A stretch of 64,000 bases of DNA from Bathymodiolus brooksi (GCA_963680875.1 OY804575.1:104277505-104341504); one strand, 5' to 3'. Numbered from the stretch's first letter, positions 12,605 through 43,104 are shown. Translations and numbers: made by a program. The notes: generated by a model from the sequence alone, not told the origin.

Positions 12605-12965
12605 TCACTTCAAGTTGATTTCCGCTCGGGTCAAATCAAAGACCTTAATATTGGTATCTGTTTTTATCTGCTAAGCACGCAGTATTAAGGAGTAAGAGCA
12701 AAGACTAGCCGAATTGGAGCCAGAATACTAGCTTACCCGTGAACACCAGCACTACAAAGATTTAATGTTATGTGTTGGTCTAGTATAATACAGGCATAAA
12801 CATCATTTGATCAAAACCCATAAAATTTACCTATATATTAGATTTTGAAATTGTTCTGATGATGAGGTATATTTCGTTTTTTTTTTTTTAAGTTTATTGC
12901 TTAATTGTTCTCGCCACGCTATAGCTAAAATATTGCTCACTTGATGTTAAACAACAATCACCTAT
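12605..12965 (+). repeat. SINE family A, truncated head
   Basis: Starts within the B-box side (CGCTCGGGTCAAATCAAAGA) and runs through the GCAGTATTAAGGAGTAAGAG body to a tail with GCTCACTTGATGTTAAACAA. Parts of the body are missing or altered. Confidence 0.7.
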
Positions 12966-13047
12966 TAACTCTATTAAATCTATATTGAAGTTCTAACTTC
13001 CAAAAAGACCATATATGTAAATAGTGTGACCATACTAATTCAACCAG

Positions 13048-13475
13048 ACCGCATCGGTGGTGTTATGGTTAGGGGTTTGCCTCGAGTGCGATAGATCGTG
13101 GGTGGGAGCCCCGGTCGGGTAACACCAAAGACTATACAATTAGTATATGCTGCTTCTCCGATACACATACAGCATTACGGAAAAGGACACAGACTGGTTA
13201 GCTAAGAATCAGGATAAAATGTCCGAGTGGAGCGACACGTCTATTCGTGGCCTCGGTTGTTTCAGTGAGCTAGCACTACAAAAATCCAATTACGCGTAGT
13301 GATCTAGTACAAAGAGGACAACATGATCATTATCTCAACGAATGGAACTTGTTTTCACCATGATATATTATGAAAAGAAAGTCTAAACAGTAATTATCAT
13401 TAACAAGAAAGTCTAAACAGTAATTATCATTAACAAGAAAGTCTAAACAGCAATTATCATTAATTCCACAAATAT
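13048..13475 (+). repeat. SINE family A copy with 32-bp tandem triplication at its 3' end
   Basis: Head CCGCATCGGTGGTGTTATGG and B-box-like GTGGGAGCCCCGG, body GTCCGAGTGGAGCGACA, end near 13370. It is followed by three copies of a 32-bp unit containing AAGAAAGTCTAAACAG (13376-13465), then an inverted family F copy (13485-13590). Confidence 0.75.
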
Positions 13476-14251
13476 TAACGATCAATCACCTCTCAACTTA
13501 AATGAACTCACCGAACATTAAAAAAAAGACTACAACATATGACGTTGGAAATCCAGATCCTGTCTTGGGACAGGCACAAAAATGTGACGGTGTTAAACCG
13601 GTTAAAGGGATCTCAACACTACCCTCTTGATAACTGGATCTCCAATGTTTGCACATCTCAGGTTAAAACAACAATCACTCACTCTTCCACTCACTTACTC
13701 CACCAGTGGTATAAACCAGGTATGCATTCCTTACATCTCAACAGATCAAATCCAAATCGAGGGAATATTGTGCAGTTTGGTTTCAACTTGTTCTGTAGTT
13801 CCTTAGAACATACTATTTTATTGTTCTCTGTAAGGCGCTATGTTAAAAATATCACATCTTACCGACCAAGTAAGATTCCTTAACATCGAGATAATACTGT
13901 TATTGGTCTATATTATATAATATGTTGTATTTTACATCGGCTTCGGTGATATTTTTCTCTGCAACTTTTCATGCGCGCTATTATTATATAAAATTAGATA
14001 TCTACTTTTTTTGTATTACCTGTGCTTTCAATGGGTCGATACCGGTGCTGGAGGACTATTAGTCTTCTAAGGGATCACCCGTCCAGTAGCCAATGTTGTG
14101 GCACTGGAGTGGTTCATTAGATATATTCATCATTGAAATCAAAGTACAGTTCTTAAATAAAGCTATCCTGTGTTGACCCTTTGGTTTTCTTACTCACAAA
14201 CACATTTAATTCATTTTTTTTTGGCTTTCCCGTTTTTTGACTATGAGCGGA

Positions 14252-14686
14252 CCTGATGAAGGTTATTCCAGTAACGTACCTGATGAAGGTTATTCCAGTA
14301 ACGTACCTGATGAAGGTTATTCCAGTAACGTACCTGATGAAGGTTATTCCAGTAACGTACCTGATGAAGGTTATTCCAGTAACGTACCTGATGAAGGTTA
14401 TTCCAGTAACGTACCTGATGAAGGTTATTCCAGTAACGTACCTGATGAAGGTTATTACAGTAACGTACCTGATGAAGGTTATTACAGTAACGTACCTGAT
14501 GAAGGTTATTACAGTAACGTACCTGATGAAGGTTATTCCAGTAACGTACCTGATGAAGGTTATTACAGTAACGTACCTGATGAAGGTTATTACAGTAACG
14601 TACCTGATGAAGGTTATTACAGTAACGTACCTGATGAAGGTTATTCCAGTAACGTACCTGATGAAGGTTATTCCAGTAACACACCG
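14252..14686. repeat. 27-bp minisatellite, 16 copies, grown inside a dispersed repeat
   Basis: Units start CCTGATGAAGGTTATTCCAG and have a C/A variant (ATTCCAG or ATTACAG). Because the unit is a multiple of three, several frames stay open on both strands, giving repetitive ORFs that are not genes. The flanks (14010-14250 and 14690-14735) are those of dispersed family E, in which the unit occurs once. The array ends about 55 bp before the myosin light chain exon. Confidence 0.95.
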
Positions 14687-14746
14687 TGCACAATACATTA
14701 GATATCTACGTTTTTATTATTTTCTACAATTTGTAGCAGTCAAAAT

Positions 14747-17700
14747 ATGGAATCGGTGTTTCACAAAGCTGCAGTTCCGACTGCAGCCACAGGAAAGCGA
14801 ATCCTCAAGAGCAGCAAAGTAAAGGGAAAACGAGGTCCAAGATACAGTTCCAACATTTTTGCTATGTTTGAAGAATCCCAGATTCAAGAATTTAAAGAAG
14901 CATTCAATATGATCGACCAAAACAGAGACGGCTTAATAGATAAAGAAGATATACAGGACATGTTAGCATCGTTGGGTAAGGTTTGGCTTGGCTTATGGTG
15001 GTTGACGCCACATTCAACAATATATCAGCTTTATCGTGGCGGTCAGTTTTATTGGTGGAGGAAGACCTGTCGCAAGAAACTGACGAACTTTATCACATAA
15101 TGTTATATCGAGTACACCTCGCCATGAACAAGATTCGAACTCACAACTTTAGTGGTGATAGGCACTGATTGCACAGGTAGTTGTAAATCCAACTACCATA
15201 CGATGACGACCACGACATCCACACTGTTGAGTAAGGAAAAGGATATTAAAAACATAGAGTGAACAAATATATCCACAGAAAAACAAGATTTTAAGATAAC
15301 AGGTTTTTAAAGTTTAGACTTTGTTCCTATATAATAATGACATTGCGAACCAAACACGTGACTCTACCTTTTTGTTTCAGTCTAATTCTAGATCTTTAAT
15401 CATTCATTGTTCGTTCAGGTTTTTAAGTCTACATTTTGTTTGTTCCGCGTTTTTGCGTTGCATTGTTTTACCGCACCTGAAGTTTTAAAACAACTTGTCA
15501 TTACAGGAAAATAATAGTTCTAAATAATAATACTAACATGTAAACATAATGTCATATCTCATAAAACAAAATGTCAGCAACTGGTTGACATGCAAACATC
15601 GGCAAATAATATCTAAAGAAAAACAAGGATCCAATTAATCATACTGAACGTGCCTATTCATGACTGGACTTCTAAGCAGAAAATGTGGGCTTTTTACGTT
15701 AATTATATTTAACTTAAAATTGCGCAACGCTCAAACCGTTGATTATCAAATCCAACAATCAATTGTGTTGTACATCGAAATAAATGAGAATTAAAATCGC
15801 CAAAATTGAGTCTTTCGCAAATTACAATACATGTAATTCTCAGCATAATAGCCAAGCCTCACGATTAAATTGAAAAATCAAATGTTGAGAAATATTATTA
15901 TTTACTTGATCCTTCAAATATACCAATATTATTTTAGGCAAGAATCCTACAGATCATTACTTAGACGAGATGATGAATTGTGCTCCTGAACCAATCAATT
16001 TCACAATGTTTCTGACAATGTTTGGTCAGAAACTTCAAGGCACGGACCCCGAAGACGTGATAAAAAATGCATTTGCATGCTTTGACGAAGGAGGTTCGGG
16101 TAATACAACCAACTAATCTAGATAATTATTGTAGATGATTATAGTATATTATATTATTTAGTTCGAATTGTAGGTATAATTGTATATACCATAGTCGTAA
16201 TCTTTTTTTTTCTTTTTTCCCCCCTTTTTTTTATCTGCACGATTTTTGCTACAAATATAGTTTGATCATTTTAATGTTGTCTATATGGCGTAACGTCACA
16301 TTCGGTATCCGATCGCGTCAAAGATTACTGCCCGTGTGTTGAGCCTATAAAATCCACATGCATTGAATACGATCGTACTATTTAGAATAATGTGTCAAGT
16401 GCTGACCTTAAGATCACAAACGTAGTGAGCATGATTTATGTACTCCTACTCAAAACACAGCCAATCAGAACACTGTATCAAATACTCGAAACACAGCCAA
16501 TCAGAACACTGTATCAAATACTCAAAACACAGCCAATCAGAACACTGTATCAAATACTCGAAACACAGCCAATCAGAACACTGTATCAAATACTCGAAAC
16601 ACAGCCAATCAGAACACTGTATCAAATACTCGAAACACAGCCAATCAGAACACTGTATCAAATACTCGAAACACAGCCAATCAGAACACTGTATCAAATA
16701 CTCGAAACACAGCCAATCAGTACACTGTATCAAATATTTAGTATTCGAAACTCATACTCGAAAGTTTTATGACAGTGCAATTTGTTAGATATGCCATGGA
16801 CTGTTACTTTGTGCTTTGTCTTTACTTTATTATAGTTACTTTTTAGGCTGCTAATTTTAATTTATTTACTTAGTGCTTGAAATTTTAATTAGTTTAAATT
16901 ATATTTAATATAGATGTTTTAATTTTTGCTAGTATTTTTATGTATGTTGTTTTTGTTATATGTATAGTCGATTTGAAAAGCTTTGTGTTTTATGTATGTT
17001 GTGATATGTATCGACTCTAAATAAAACTTTATATTTATTTATTACTTCTCGAGACCTGGCCATGGGTCCACCCTCAGTTTCTTTAGGTAGGGCCGTCTCA
17101 TCTGTTTGGTTCTGTGTTGTATTTTTTGTTTTGTATGATTTCGTTCTATGTCGTCCCTAATGTTGCCTCTGTCTCTTGATTGTCCATACATTCAGTGAAC
17201 TTACACAAAAAAAATCAGTTCAAAGTGATGGTTTACTACAATCGGCATTAAGCAATTCTCATTTTCTCGTTGCTTTGTTGCATAGCAACAATTGTATTAT
17301 TCGTTTGTATTTGAGAACGAGAATTAACAATTGAACGTTCATCAATAATTATTTCAAATAAAGATACGCTAATATAATTGATTGCTGTTTAGGTAAAGTG
17401 ATCAGTATTTCAGCTATAAAAACGACAAAAACAACTTTACAACCAATCTTGTTCGCAAAAGGTGGTTGTCGGATTGGTCTGCGTTCAGAAATTCAGACTA
17501 ACACAGGAAAACATACATTGGATAGGGTCGAGAAAAAACGTCTTACAATGGTCCGCCAACTCCTGAGTTATTTTCACAAGGACATGCTGCAAGTACATGT
17601 ATTCTCTATACACGAATGGGGGGTGCTCATTTCCGTCCAGTCCTAGAAAAATTGTATGTATTTGATTCGCACCGCACACCCAGCGAACGCTAATATCAAA

Positions 17701-19541
17701 GGATTGTGCCCCACAGCGGATTAACTAGGTATTATCCCTATTCCCCGGGGGTCCAGTAGGAATGATCTAATTTGACGATATGCAATATCAGAACAAAAAT
17801 GCATGTATTTTGTGCCTGTCCCAAGCCAGGACCTGGATTTCCAACCTCATATCTCGTAGTCTTTTTTATGTTCAGTGGGTTCAGTAAAGATGAGAGGTGA
17901 TTGTTTGTTTTGTTGATATTGGTAGAATTGATGACCATCACTGTTTAAATTTTCTTCTCATAATGATGCGTATTTTATTTTGTTATTATTTTTTAAAGGA
18001 TATATACAAGAAAATCATTTGAGAGAATTACTAACTACTATGGGCGATTGTTTAACACATGATGAGGTAATGCTGTGAATTCATTAATATTCGTGGTATA
18101 TCAATTTTTCGTGGATTTCGTGGATAGCATAAAAAGCACGAGAATTAGGAATTCAACGGATATTTGTCATCATATAAATATGTACTGACTATAGCATTGG
18201 ATCCACGAAATACAATTTTTCCTCAAACCACGAAAATTGTTATCCACGAATTAAACTGAATTCACAATAGTTTGTTATTAGTTTAAATATATACGTCTGA
18301 AAATTAAACCAAACAGTGTTAGAATTAGATTTTAGAGCTGTCAAATTTTTGTTCTTCCCTCGACGGGATTTGAACCCACACCATTGTTACACTGCAGCAC
18401 CATTCGCTTAGTCTTACGTCCAGCGCCCTAGACCACTCGACTACATCCACTCCCTAAAAAAGGAGCTTCAATAGTCGTAGTGTTACCTTGTCTCGTAAGG
18501 CAAATCTAGGGATAGGCGTAAGACATGTGTATAAGCGTGTGTAGATGGTACATATATACTTAATATTATAATTTGACAGCAATCTAACTCAGCAATTTTT
18601 AATATATTGGATAGGATAATATATATATATATACGTCTGAAAATTAAACAAAACAGTGTTAGAATTAAATCTTTGAGCTGACAAATATTTATATATATAT
18701 ATCTTAATAATACTCCGAGACAGATAGGGAAGAATCGCTGGTAGTTTTTAGAATGTTACTTAAGACGATGGAAATTTAGACAAAAACACCGAATAACAAT
18801 TTGGATGTTCACCACATATCGCTCAAAAGGCAATTTAATTTGAAATAAACTACCGATATTCGAACTGACGAAAATTACCCTGCTTCACGTACGACGCCCA
18901 CCTTGTGCTGCATGAACATACATATTTGGTATGTAATCGGTGATGACATTTTTTGCATGTTCAAAACCAGGACCTCTGGATTTCCATAGGTATATGCCGT
19001 GATCTGTTTTGTGTTCAATGATTTGAGGTGAGAGGTCATTGATCGTTCGTTTGGTTGATTTTAGTCGAATTGTTTACAATCACTGTTTAAACTTTCCTCT
19101 CGTAACAAATATTGTCCCAAGATTTTATTAGACGGAAAGGAACGATCTGGTTGTAAATCTGGTTGACAACCTTAAAATAAGAAATTAAAATAAAATAAAC
19201 AAATAAACAAACAAAGCTGTGGACATGGTACCCTCGCCAAACCCGATAATAGGATCAGGTGCTCCAAGCGGGTGTTATTCTATTGTTCACCCATCACAAC
19301 TTGATCGATTCTATTTACTGGAGGTTTGCCCGATTGAGATCGAGTTCAAAGAAATGTACACTGGATATACATTTATGAAAGAGTTAAATGCTTAAATTCC
19401 AATCACCGGCTTAAACCAATAATTTGTCTTTTTTTACAGGTGGATGAAATTTTAAGAGATTCTCATTGTCCGAGAGGACAGTTTGATTATGTAGCATTTT
19501 CAAGAATGCTCAAGCATGGAAAACCAAGCAAGAATGCATAA
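14747..19541 (+). CDS. Myosin regulatory light chain, non-muscle/smooth type (complete)
   Basis: Binds the neck of myosin II heavy chain and controls motor activity through phosphorylation. Exons: 14747-14975, 15938-16099, 17999-18066, 19440-19541 (TAA at 19539-19541); phases 1, 1, 0 agree. The 186-residue product is close to vertebrate MYL9/MYL12 (about 172): [55 protein letters not shown]. The first EF-hand loop (residues 57-68) keeps its acidic ligands D57, N59, D61, D65 and D68. Residues 32-36 read RYSSN, so S34/S35 align with the T18/S19 sites of myosin light chain kinase. The N-terminus is about 14 residues longer than in MYL9 and basic. The start is the first ATG after an in-frame stop at 14699-14701; an AG at 14737-14738 could mark the 5' edge of this exon. 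A catch-type muscle RLC lacks this N-terminal phosphosite context, so I favour the non-muscle form. Confidence 0.92.
14990..15215 (-). repeat. SINE family B copy
   Basis: Read on the minus strand it has the tRNA-like head with GTTGTGAGTTCGAATC, then a block with TCCTCCACCAATAAAACTGA and a GATAAAGCTGATATATTG tail. It begins 15 bp after the donor of myosin light chain exon 1. Confidence 0.75.
16446..16738. repeat. 36-bp minisatellite, 8 copies, in light-chain intron 2
   Basis: Near-identical units containing CACAGCCAATCAGAACACTG. Divisible by three, so it produces open but meaningless frames on both strands. Confidence 0.95.
16745..17045 (+). repeat. Probable LINE 3' end
   Basis: A 5'-truncated AT-rich stretch ending CTCTAAATAAAACTTTATAT followed by a TTTA-type simple tail, the form of a non-LTR retrotransposon 3' end. 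No reverse transcriptase remains. The following 17080-17190 matches a dispersed repeat also at 22465-22640 and 27340-27530. Confidence 0.45.
17805..17970 (+). repeat. Dispersed repeat family F copy
   Basis: Contains CCAGGACCTGGATTTCCAAC and GACCATCACTGTTTAAAT. It ends about 30 bp before light-chain exon 3. Confidence 0.65.
18285..18695 (-). repeat. tRNA-derived SINE, serine/leucine-like head, flanked by direct repeats
   Basis: On the minus strand (about 18465 to 18355) it reads GTAGTCGAGTGGTCTAGGGC and GGGTTCAAATCCCGTCGAGG, good A and B boxes of a long-variable-arm tRNA. The block ACGTCTGAAAATTAAAC...AACAGTGTTAGAATTA occurs on both sides (18291-18335 and 18633-18675), perhaps from a tandem or nested insertion. 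It lies in light-chain intron 3. The length and the interrupted variable arm argue against a working tRNA. Confidence 0.65.
18955..19110 (+). repeat. Dispersed repeat family F copy
   Basis: Contains ACCAGGACCTCTGGATTTCC and TTTGAGGTGAGAGGTCATTG. In light-chain intron 3. Confidence 0.6.
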
Positions 19542-19677
19542 CTTTCGAATGTTTATCCCTCCTTGATACTTTGCCATAATTAATGTTAGACTGCTTGATA
19601 ACAGACAAAGATGTAATTTACACTTGAAATCTGATGTGTAATATCAACGATATTGACTTGTGAATATATAATATTTG

Positions 19678-19683
19678 AATAAA
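19678..19683 (+). terminator. Polyadenylation signal AATAAA of the light-chain gene
   Basis: AATAAA lies 137 bases after the stop codon of the myosin regulatory light chain, followed by T-rich and GT-containing sequence. It is the natural 3' processing signal of this transcript. Confidence 0.7.
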
Positions 19684-20096
19684 ATTGTTTATGTTTTAAG
19701 GTTTTTTTCGAAGTAATTACTGGTATAAAAATCAGACTATATCAACTTCAATAATAATAACCCCACTCCCAACACCGAAATTGATATCATGTATTGCGAG
19801 AGCTTAAGCTTCTGTTTTTCGATGTATGAGAACAGCCATGTGCGAAGTTGATGCATCGAAAAATGAATAAATTGGTACCTCGAAAACATGGTCAGGTAAT
19901 ATCGACTGATCCATCGTGATAACCATAAAACAATTTGACAGATGACTACATTTATGTGTTATCACTGAACAAGTTATCTATTTGAAAGCTGTAGTCCCCA
20001 GTTAGAATATGACGCAATGCTGGTTATTTTATCGTGTTCTATAATAGGGTATCATTTGAGATGTAACGACACCATATGCATACACATAATATAACG

Positions 20097-20185
20097 AACC
20101 ACAAAATCAGCCGCCTTAAAATTAAGCCACAAAATCAGCCGCCCTAAAATTAAGCCACAAAATCAGCCGCCCTAAAATTAAGCCT
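20097..20185 (+). repeat. 28-bp tandem repeat, 3 copies
   Basis: Three units starting CCACAAAATCAGCCGCC. The rest of 19700-20880 shows no gene or clear feature. Confidence 0.85.
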
Positions 20186-20880
20186 CGTTTTTTTTAAACC
20201 AAAATGTGGAACAAAAACGAAAATTTAAAAATTTACTATTGAATGTGTAAATTGTCCTTCTAGTGATCGAACCTACTATGGTAGTTTTTGTTCAAATTCT
20301 ATGGGTTGAGGTTTACAAAATTGAAATGAAATGTAGGTTCAACTCATGCTTAGCACATGTTATTAAAGACCTGGAAAATCATAGACTATATGTACTTATT
20401 CGATTCAGGATGAATGCCATAATTATACCCTGAACGTCTAAATACATAAGTTGTTGCAAATGCATTCAATTGTAATGTAGCACTATCCACAGTCTACTGG
20501 AATACCAAAGTGCAACCTACAATATCAATGACAAAGCAACAACGCCATGTCAGGATGCGTACACCCATTTGCACTAGGATGTTTCTTTTGAGGTTCAGCA
20601 AATATCAATGTGCAGTCGGGAAACATTTATTAGAAAATTAATAAAGAGATAATAACACAAATAACCCTTCCGCTTTCATCTCGTCTACAATCCTGTTCGA
20701 CGTTTCAGGAATCCTGTTCGACGTTTCACAGTGACACGCGCATGACCAAGCTAAATTTGATTCGGCGTATTATGCAGGTATTAGCATTATTTGTATTGAT
20801 TTGTGATTCTGGTTCAAACACAATATTCCGTTTTCTTAATATCTGAATTTCCTTTACTTGTCTGATTTTATTCCTTGGTT

Positions 20881-20909
20881 TTAGCCTGATGTAAATTCTG
20901 TAATGAAAT
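20881..20909 (-). CDS. Possible last coding exon of the TMC gene
   Basis: After exon 20 ends with one base of a codon (donor 21947-21946), an acceptor AG at 20911-20910 would join in phase and give DFITEFTSG then TAA. Other acceptors nearby at 20890-20900 also give quick stops. The exon is tiny and not conserved to my knowledge, so this is a guess at the gene's 3' end. Confidence 0.25.
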
Positions 20910-21263
20910 CTGGACAGTAAAATACCATCAAATAACTGGAACTTCGTGTTCACATGTATCAATAGTTTCTAACTGGTATTACTTAATTTCAAAGGTATAG
21001 TTATTTGATAATTCTGGCACCGTGTAGTTCCACTAACTGACAAAATAAATATTCATCATTCATTAATCCGTTGTATTGGTCGATTGTCTGATTCCATCTC
21101 AGCTGTAGCTTTGTTTGCGTTTAAAAGCTTAGCTATACGTTTAGCTGCAAACACCGAGTAAGCTGAAGATATATAAACAATGCATAGTTACTAATGATAA
21201 CTCTATAAAGTATAATTTATGCATTATGCAAGCTATGAAAGCAATATCTAATTAAAAACTGTA

Positions 21264-21457
21264 CAGTGAAACCTCAATCGGCAAACCTCGGGTGAGTCCG
21301 CTTCGTACGGAATCAGCCGAAGTTGCGACGAGTGAGTGAAACCTGTCTAAACAGAACCTTGAATAAACTGAAATCATGTATAAAATTCAAAATTTAAATA
21401 AAGTCTCAATTACAAAAGTTGGTTTCAAGGAGGTCTGGTTTAGACATGTTTCACTGA
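21264..21457. repeat. MITE-like repeat, CAGTGAAACC ends
   Basis: Starts CAGTGAAACCTCAATCGG and ends with GACATGTTTCACTG, an imperfect inverse. Internal copies of the end (GTGAAACCTGTCTAAACAGA near 21338) suggest nesting. The left flank is TA. No coding sequence. Confidence 0.5.
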
Positions 21458-21947
21458 ATTTTCATGAATGCTATATATGACTAGAGTATAACAAATCGTT
21501 AAAATAAATTTTTCAGACATTCCCTTATCGGACTTTCCTGGATGTGTCTGGTTTCAATACATCACAAGAATTTTTAACCACAGACATTCTTTATTGTATA
21601 TCTTTTTCCCAGTTTTCCGGTTGTTGACTGATTTCGTCTGTTTATATACTTATGAGTTTTGACTTTCCCTTTGTAAGATTGTTCGGAGTTCGGTAATTTT
21701 GTTATTACCCTTATTTACTAGTTTTGTAAATTCAATGTTTAACACGGAAGCCCCGAATTCCTCATCCACAGGAAAATTTGAGTTACTTATAATTCGTGTA
21801 TCCATAGCAACATTTAAAAAAAAAAAATTTAAGAACATTTTAAATTACCACGACAATAAACGATCATACAATGGTTTCATATTAGAAAATGGCACTGAAA
21901 CTAAGGAATTTAAGTAGTCTTATACCAAAATTATTAAATTCAATTAC

Positions 21948-40103
<18,156 letters not shown>

Positions 40104-41186
40104 TAATTAAAAAGGAATTAACGTATGAGGCACATTCGGAATATCATATCTAATTGATCAAGGCCGAAGAAGCACATATTTGAATGTTCCGAAGTAGTAA
40201 TATGTATATATATATTAATTGTATAAATACGAAGTATTCACCGTGATCACTGTACACAAGACAAGCCATAAACTTAACACGAAAAGAATGCTGCTTGAAG
40301 GTTGCTACAAATAAAGGGAAAGTTTACAATGTGAAAATTGAAATCATAACGAACCAATGAGATGTCAAAATGCAGCAGCAACAACAACAAAAGACACTTT
40401 TTCGCTTAATATATTATTCTGTTACATGATATTCAGAGACACAGTATATTATTCAGTTTCAGATTAGCTCTAGCTAGGTCCATAGACTCTATACCAACAT
40501 TGTTGATATACATGTAGTGACTGGTAAACAATGTTCTACTATGATAAATCTTTGTTGTGAAAAGTCAGTGTGATCACCTTTTAATATGGGAGTAGCTTAT
40601 TACTCCCCATGTGTGAATTCATAGGGGGCGAATCCGGCGTATGCACCATGCTCTCCCAATTAAAATAAAGGGAAAAATGACTTGAAAACATAAAAATGAA
40701 AACATTCTATACAAAATGACAGATTGTACATAGGTGAGGCTACTTAATTTAAACAATATTTATTTAGAAAATAATCAGAATATACAGTACATTAAACATA
40801 GTAAATACAGACAGGATTCAGAAACAAGCAATTACTGCTTTTATAAATCTGTCTCCTAAAATAAACATACATAGGTGAGGCTACTTAAGGGTATATTCAA
40901 CTGAGGTGCGCAAAAATTTGCACCTTTTACCACTAGAGCTTACGGTGGCCTAATCGATCCCAAAACCCAACTGTTTTTTTATTTTCTTGCCCCTCCCCTC
41001 CCAACCACCCATGACACTCGTAAACCTCGATTCTTCCCTGCTCCCAGTTTAAATTAATATTCGTAGACCGTCGTCTATTTTATTATCTTCTGTAGTTTAG
41101 TTAGTTGAAATAATAATTGTTTAATCAATCATAATACAATTTAATCAGAAGTGAAAGCTGTATTGTGTATTACGAAAAACTGATAT
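40104..41186. other. Upstream of the TMC gene, no gene found
   Basis: Intergenic. A 25-base text GATTGTACATAGGTGAGGCT/similar occurs near 40724 and 40868. No coding exon or clear promoter motif is visible. Confidence 0.35.
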
Positions 41187-41195
41187 TTAACGCAC

Positions 41196-41406
41196 AATTA
41201 ATTAATCTCGTTGAGATTAGGATTCCGAAGAAATTTCTGTCTGTATCTTCATCTTAGGAGGATGAAATCCTAGGATGAAGATACAGACAGAAAATTTCTT
41301 CGGAATCCTAGGATGAAGATACAGACAGAAAATTTCTTCGGAATCCTAGGATGAAGTTACAGACAGAAAATTTCTTCGGAATCCTAATCTCAACGAGGGA
41401 TTAAAA
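41196..41406. mobile_element. Hairpin MITE with 9-bp target duplication
   Basis: Ends are AATTAATTAATCTCGTTGAG and its near-inverse, with arms of about 65 bp. The right arm is present in three tandem copies (CCTAGGATGAAGATACAGAC blocks at 41270, 41307 and 41347). Flanks TTAACGCAC occur on both sides (41187-41195, 41407-41415). The 9-bp duplication fits a Mutator-like family. Confidence 0.65.
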
Positions 41407-41428
41407 TTAACGCACTATGTGTGTGATT

Positions 41429-41523
41429 TACTTTTCTTTGACGTAGAAAATGCTATGGATCTATGGATAATAAATATTACATAATATTTACTATCCATAG
41501 CATTTTCCACGACAAAGAAAAGT
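41429..41523. repeat. Second hairpin, about 32-bp arms
   Basis: Left arm TACTTTTCTTTGACGTAGAA... returns inverted at 41491-41523 around an AT-rich loop. It sits only 13 bp after the preceding element's target duplication. Confidence 0.8.
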
Positions 41524-41621
41524 ATCTTTTATTTAAGTATTTTCACAAATAACAAAGTTAAGATCATTTTAATAACAGAAGACAATATAACATGGTATAT
41601 GTTTAGTTATTAACTTTAATT

Positions 41622-41626
<5 letters not shown>

Positions 41627-41655
<29 letters not shown>

Positions 41656-41875
41656 TAATTGACCAGTGGACTCTTTCAAATATTATACTCATCAGAGACA
41701 TAGATATGTTAAGTACTTATGTACCAAACTAATTTCTGCAAATTGCTTGTTTGTATACTGTTTATTACATTATGTATTAGAATGTTTTTTGTAATATAAA
41801 TCACTGTAATGGCTCTGCTGCCCCTTGCTGGTACCTTGATTGGACAATAAAATCTTATCTTATCTTATCTTATAC
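41627..41875 (+). repeat. Poly-T tract and LINE 3' tail
   Basis: A T run at 41627-41654, then a segment ending GGACAATAAAATCTTATCTT with ATCTT pentamers, a typical non-LTR retrotransposon 3' tail. No coding part remains. Confidence 0.6.
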
Positions 41876-42972
41876 TGTGAATGGATACCCATTTCGTGAT
41901 TTGAGGATAAGAATAAATGGAATAAATTACTAGAGCAAAAACAAAATCACAGAAAGATTGTCTTTAACGAAATCTAATAGCCCAAACAGCGTCACCAAAT
42001 TCTATACGACATCGTACTCGCCAATGCAAATAATGGCGTAATAACGCGGACGCCGTTGAAGACACCCAAACAAACAAGCTGCTGCAACTGAACATCCGGG
42101 CATTGCGTTTTATTAATCAATATTCAAGATGGAGAAAGAATTTGCACAGGTTGGGATTTTGTTATTGTTAACAAATCGACAAAATATTGATTTAGTTAGG
42201 ATAATCAGGTCGCAGTTTATGAACACGACTCATACATTTAAATTGCTACATAAATTGATAAATTGAAATAATTGGCTGAGATTTTGATAAAGATAAAAAA
42301 AAGTAATGAAATAGAAGAACAAATTATGATTTAGATTTTTGTTTGGTCTTGTATATTATGGTTATTCATCACTATCCTCTGTTTCTATTTATGCTAGGTA
42401 TTTTATTTTATATTCAGGGATATAGTTCACAAAAAGCACATGTTATAACAACGGATATTTTTAACTGAAAATGGATTATTTGGCAGTGATAATGTTAGTC
42501 CGAGATTCCTCTGTCGTTTAACGGCATTGATAAAGTTGCTTGTAGCCGTTCAACGACAGAGGGTGCTATATACGGAAACCATCGAATTTGCCTCACCGGC
42601 CATAGGATCGGCACATTTCCACGTTTCGTGGCTATCGGATTTTATTTTCTATCATAAACCTTATATAAATCGCTTCACCAATCATTTTTCTATTCATTCA
42701 TAACCATCTTACCCTCAGAAAGTGGTGTTACACTCCATTACAGCATGATTTTGCCTTAGATCCTATTATTCCGCCATTTGACTTCCATTTTCGAATCTAC
42801 ACACGTGATCTCGCGATACTAACTGAATGATGACAGCAACGCATTGCATGATGGGAGCTAATTAATGCAGCATGCCAAATTATTTGGAGCATTATTTGCA
42901 TACGTAAACAACATTCAAATCACATGGAAGACGATACATTTAAGCGTATTCTGCAGGACAAACAGTCCATCT

Positions 42973-43104
42973 ACAGATCAAAGCAGAGCAGAAGGAAATA
43001 ATACAGAATGTGTTGGAAAGAAAAGATTCAATGGCAGAGTGTTACCAACGGGCTTCGGAAAGAGCATGTGTTACGTTCCCCCTTTTTGTTTTTTGACAAG
43101 GTAC
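42973..43104 (+). pseudogene. RecQ-like helicase exon fragment, frameshifted
   Basis: After an acceptor-like CTACAG (42971-42976) the frame reads IKAEQKEIIQNVLERKDSMA, then two extra bases shift it and the next frame reads VLPTGFGKSMCYVPPF up to a donor-like AG/gtacta near 43102. PTGFGKS is a Walker A motif and the upstream KAEQKEII is the glutamine (motif 0) region, the layout of RecQ-type superfamily 2 helicases. The fragment is one broken exon and makes no enzyme. Confidence 0.7.

Noticed and set aside
14153..14822. Long repetitive ORFs on both strands (up to 188 codons)
   Set aside because: They all come from the 27-bp array, which is divisible by three; open frames appear in several phases and both strands, and the flanks show a dispersed repeat, not a gene.
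16392..16788. Repetitive ORFs in light-chain intron 2
   Set aside because: Caused by the 36-bp minisatellite; open on both strands.
18355..18465. Functional serine or leucine tRNA gene on the minus strand
   Set aside because: A and B boxes are good but too far apart, stems do not close cleanly, and the flanks look like a SINE.
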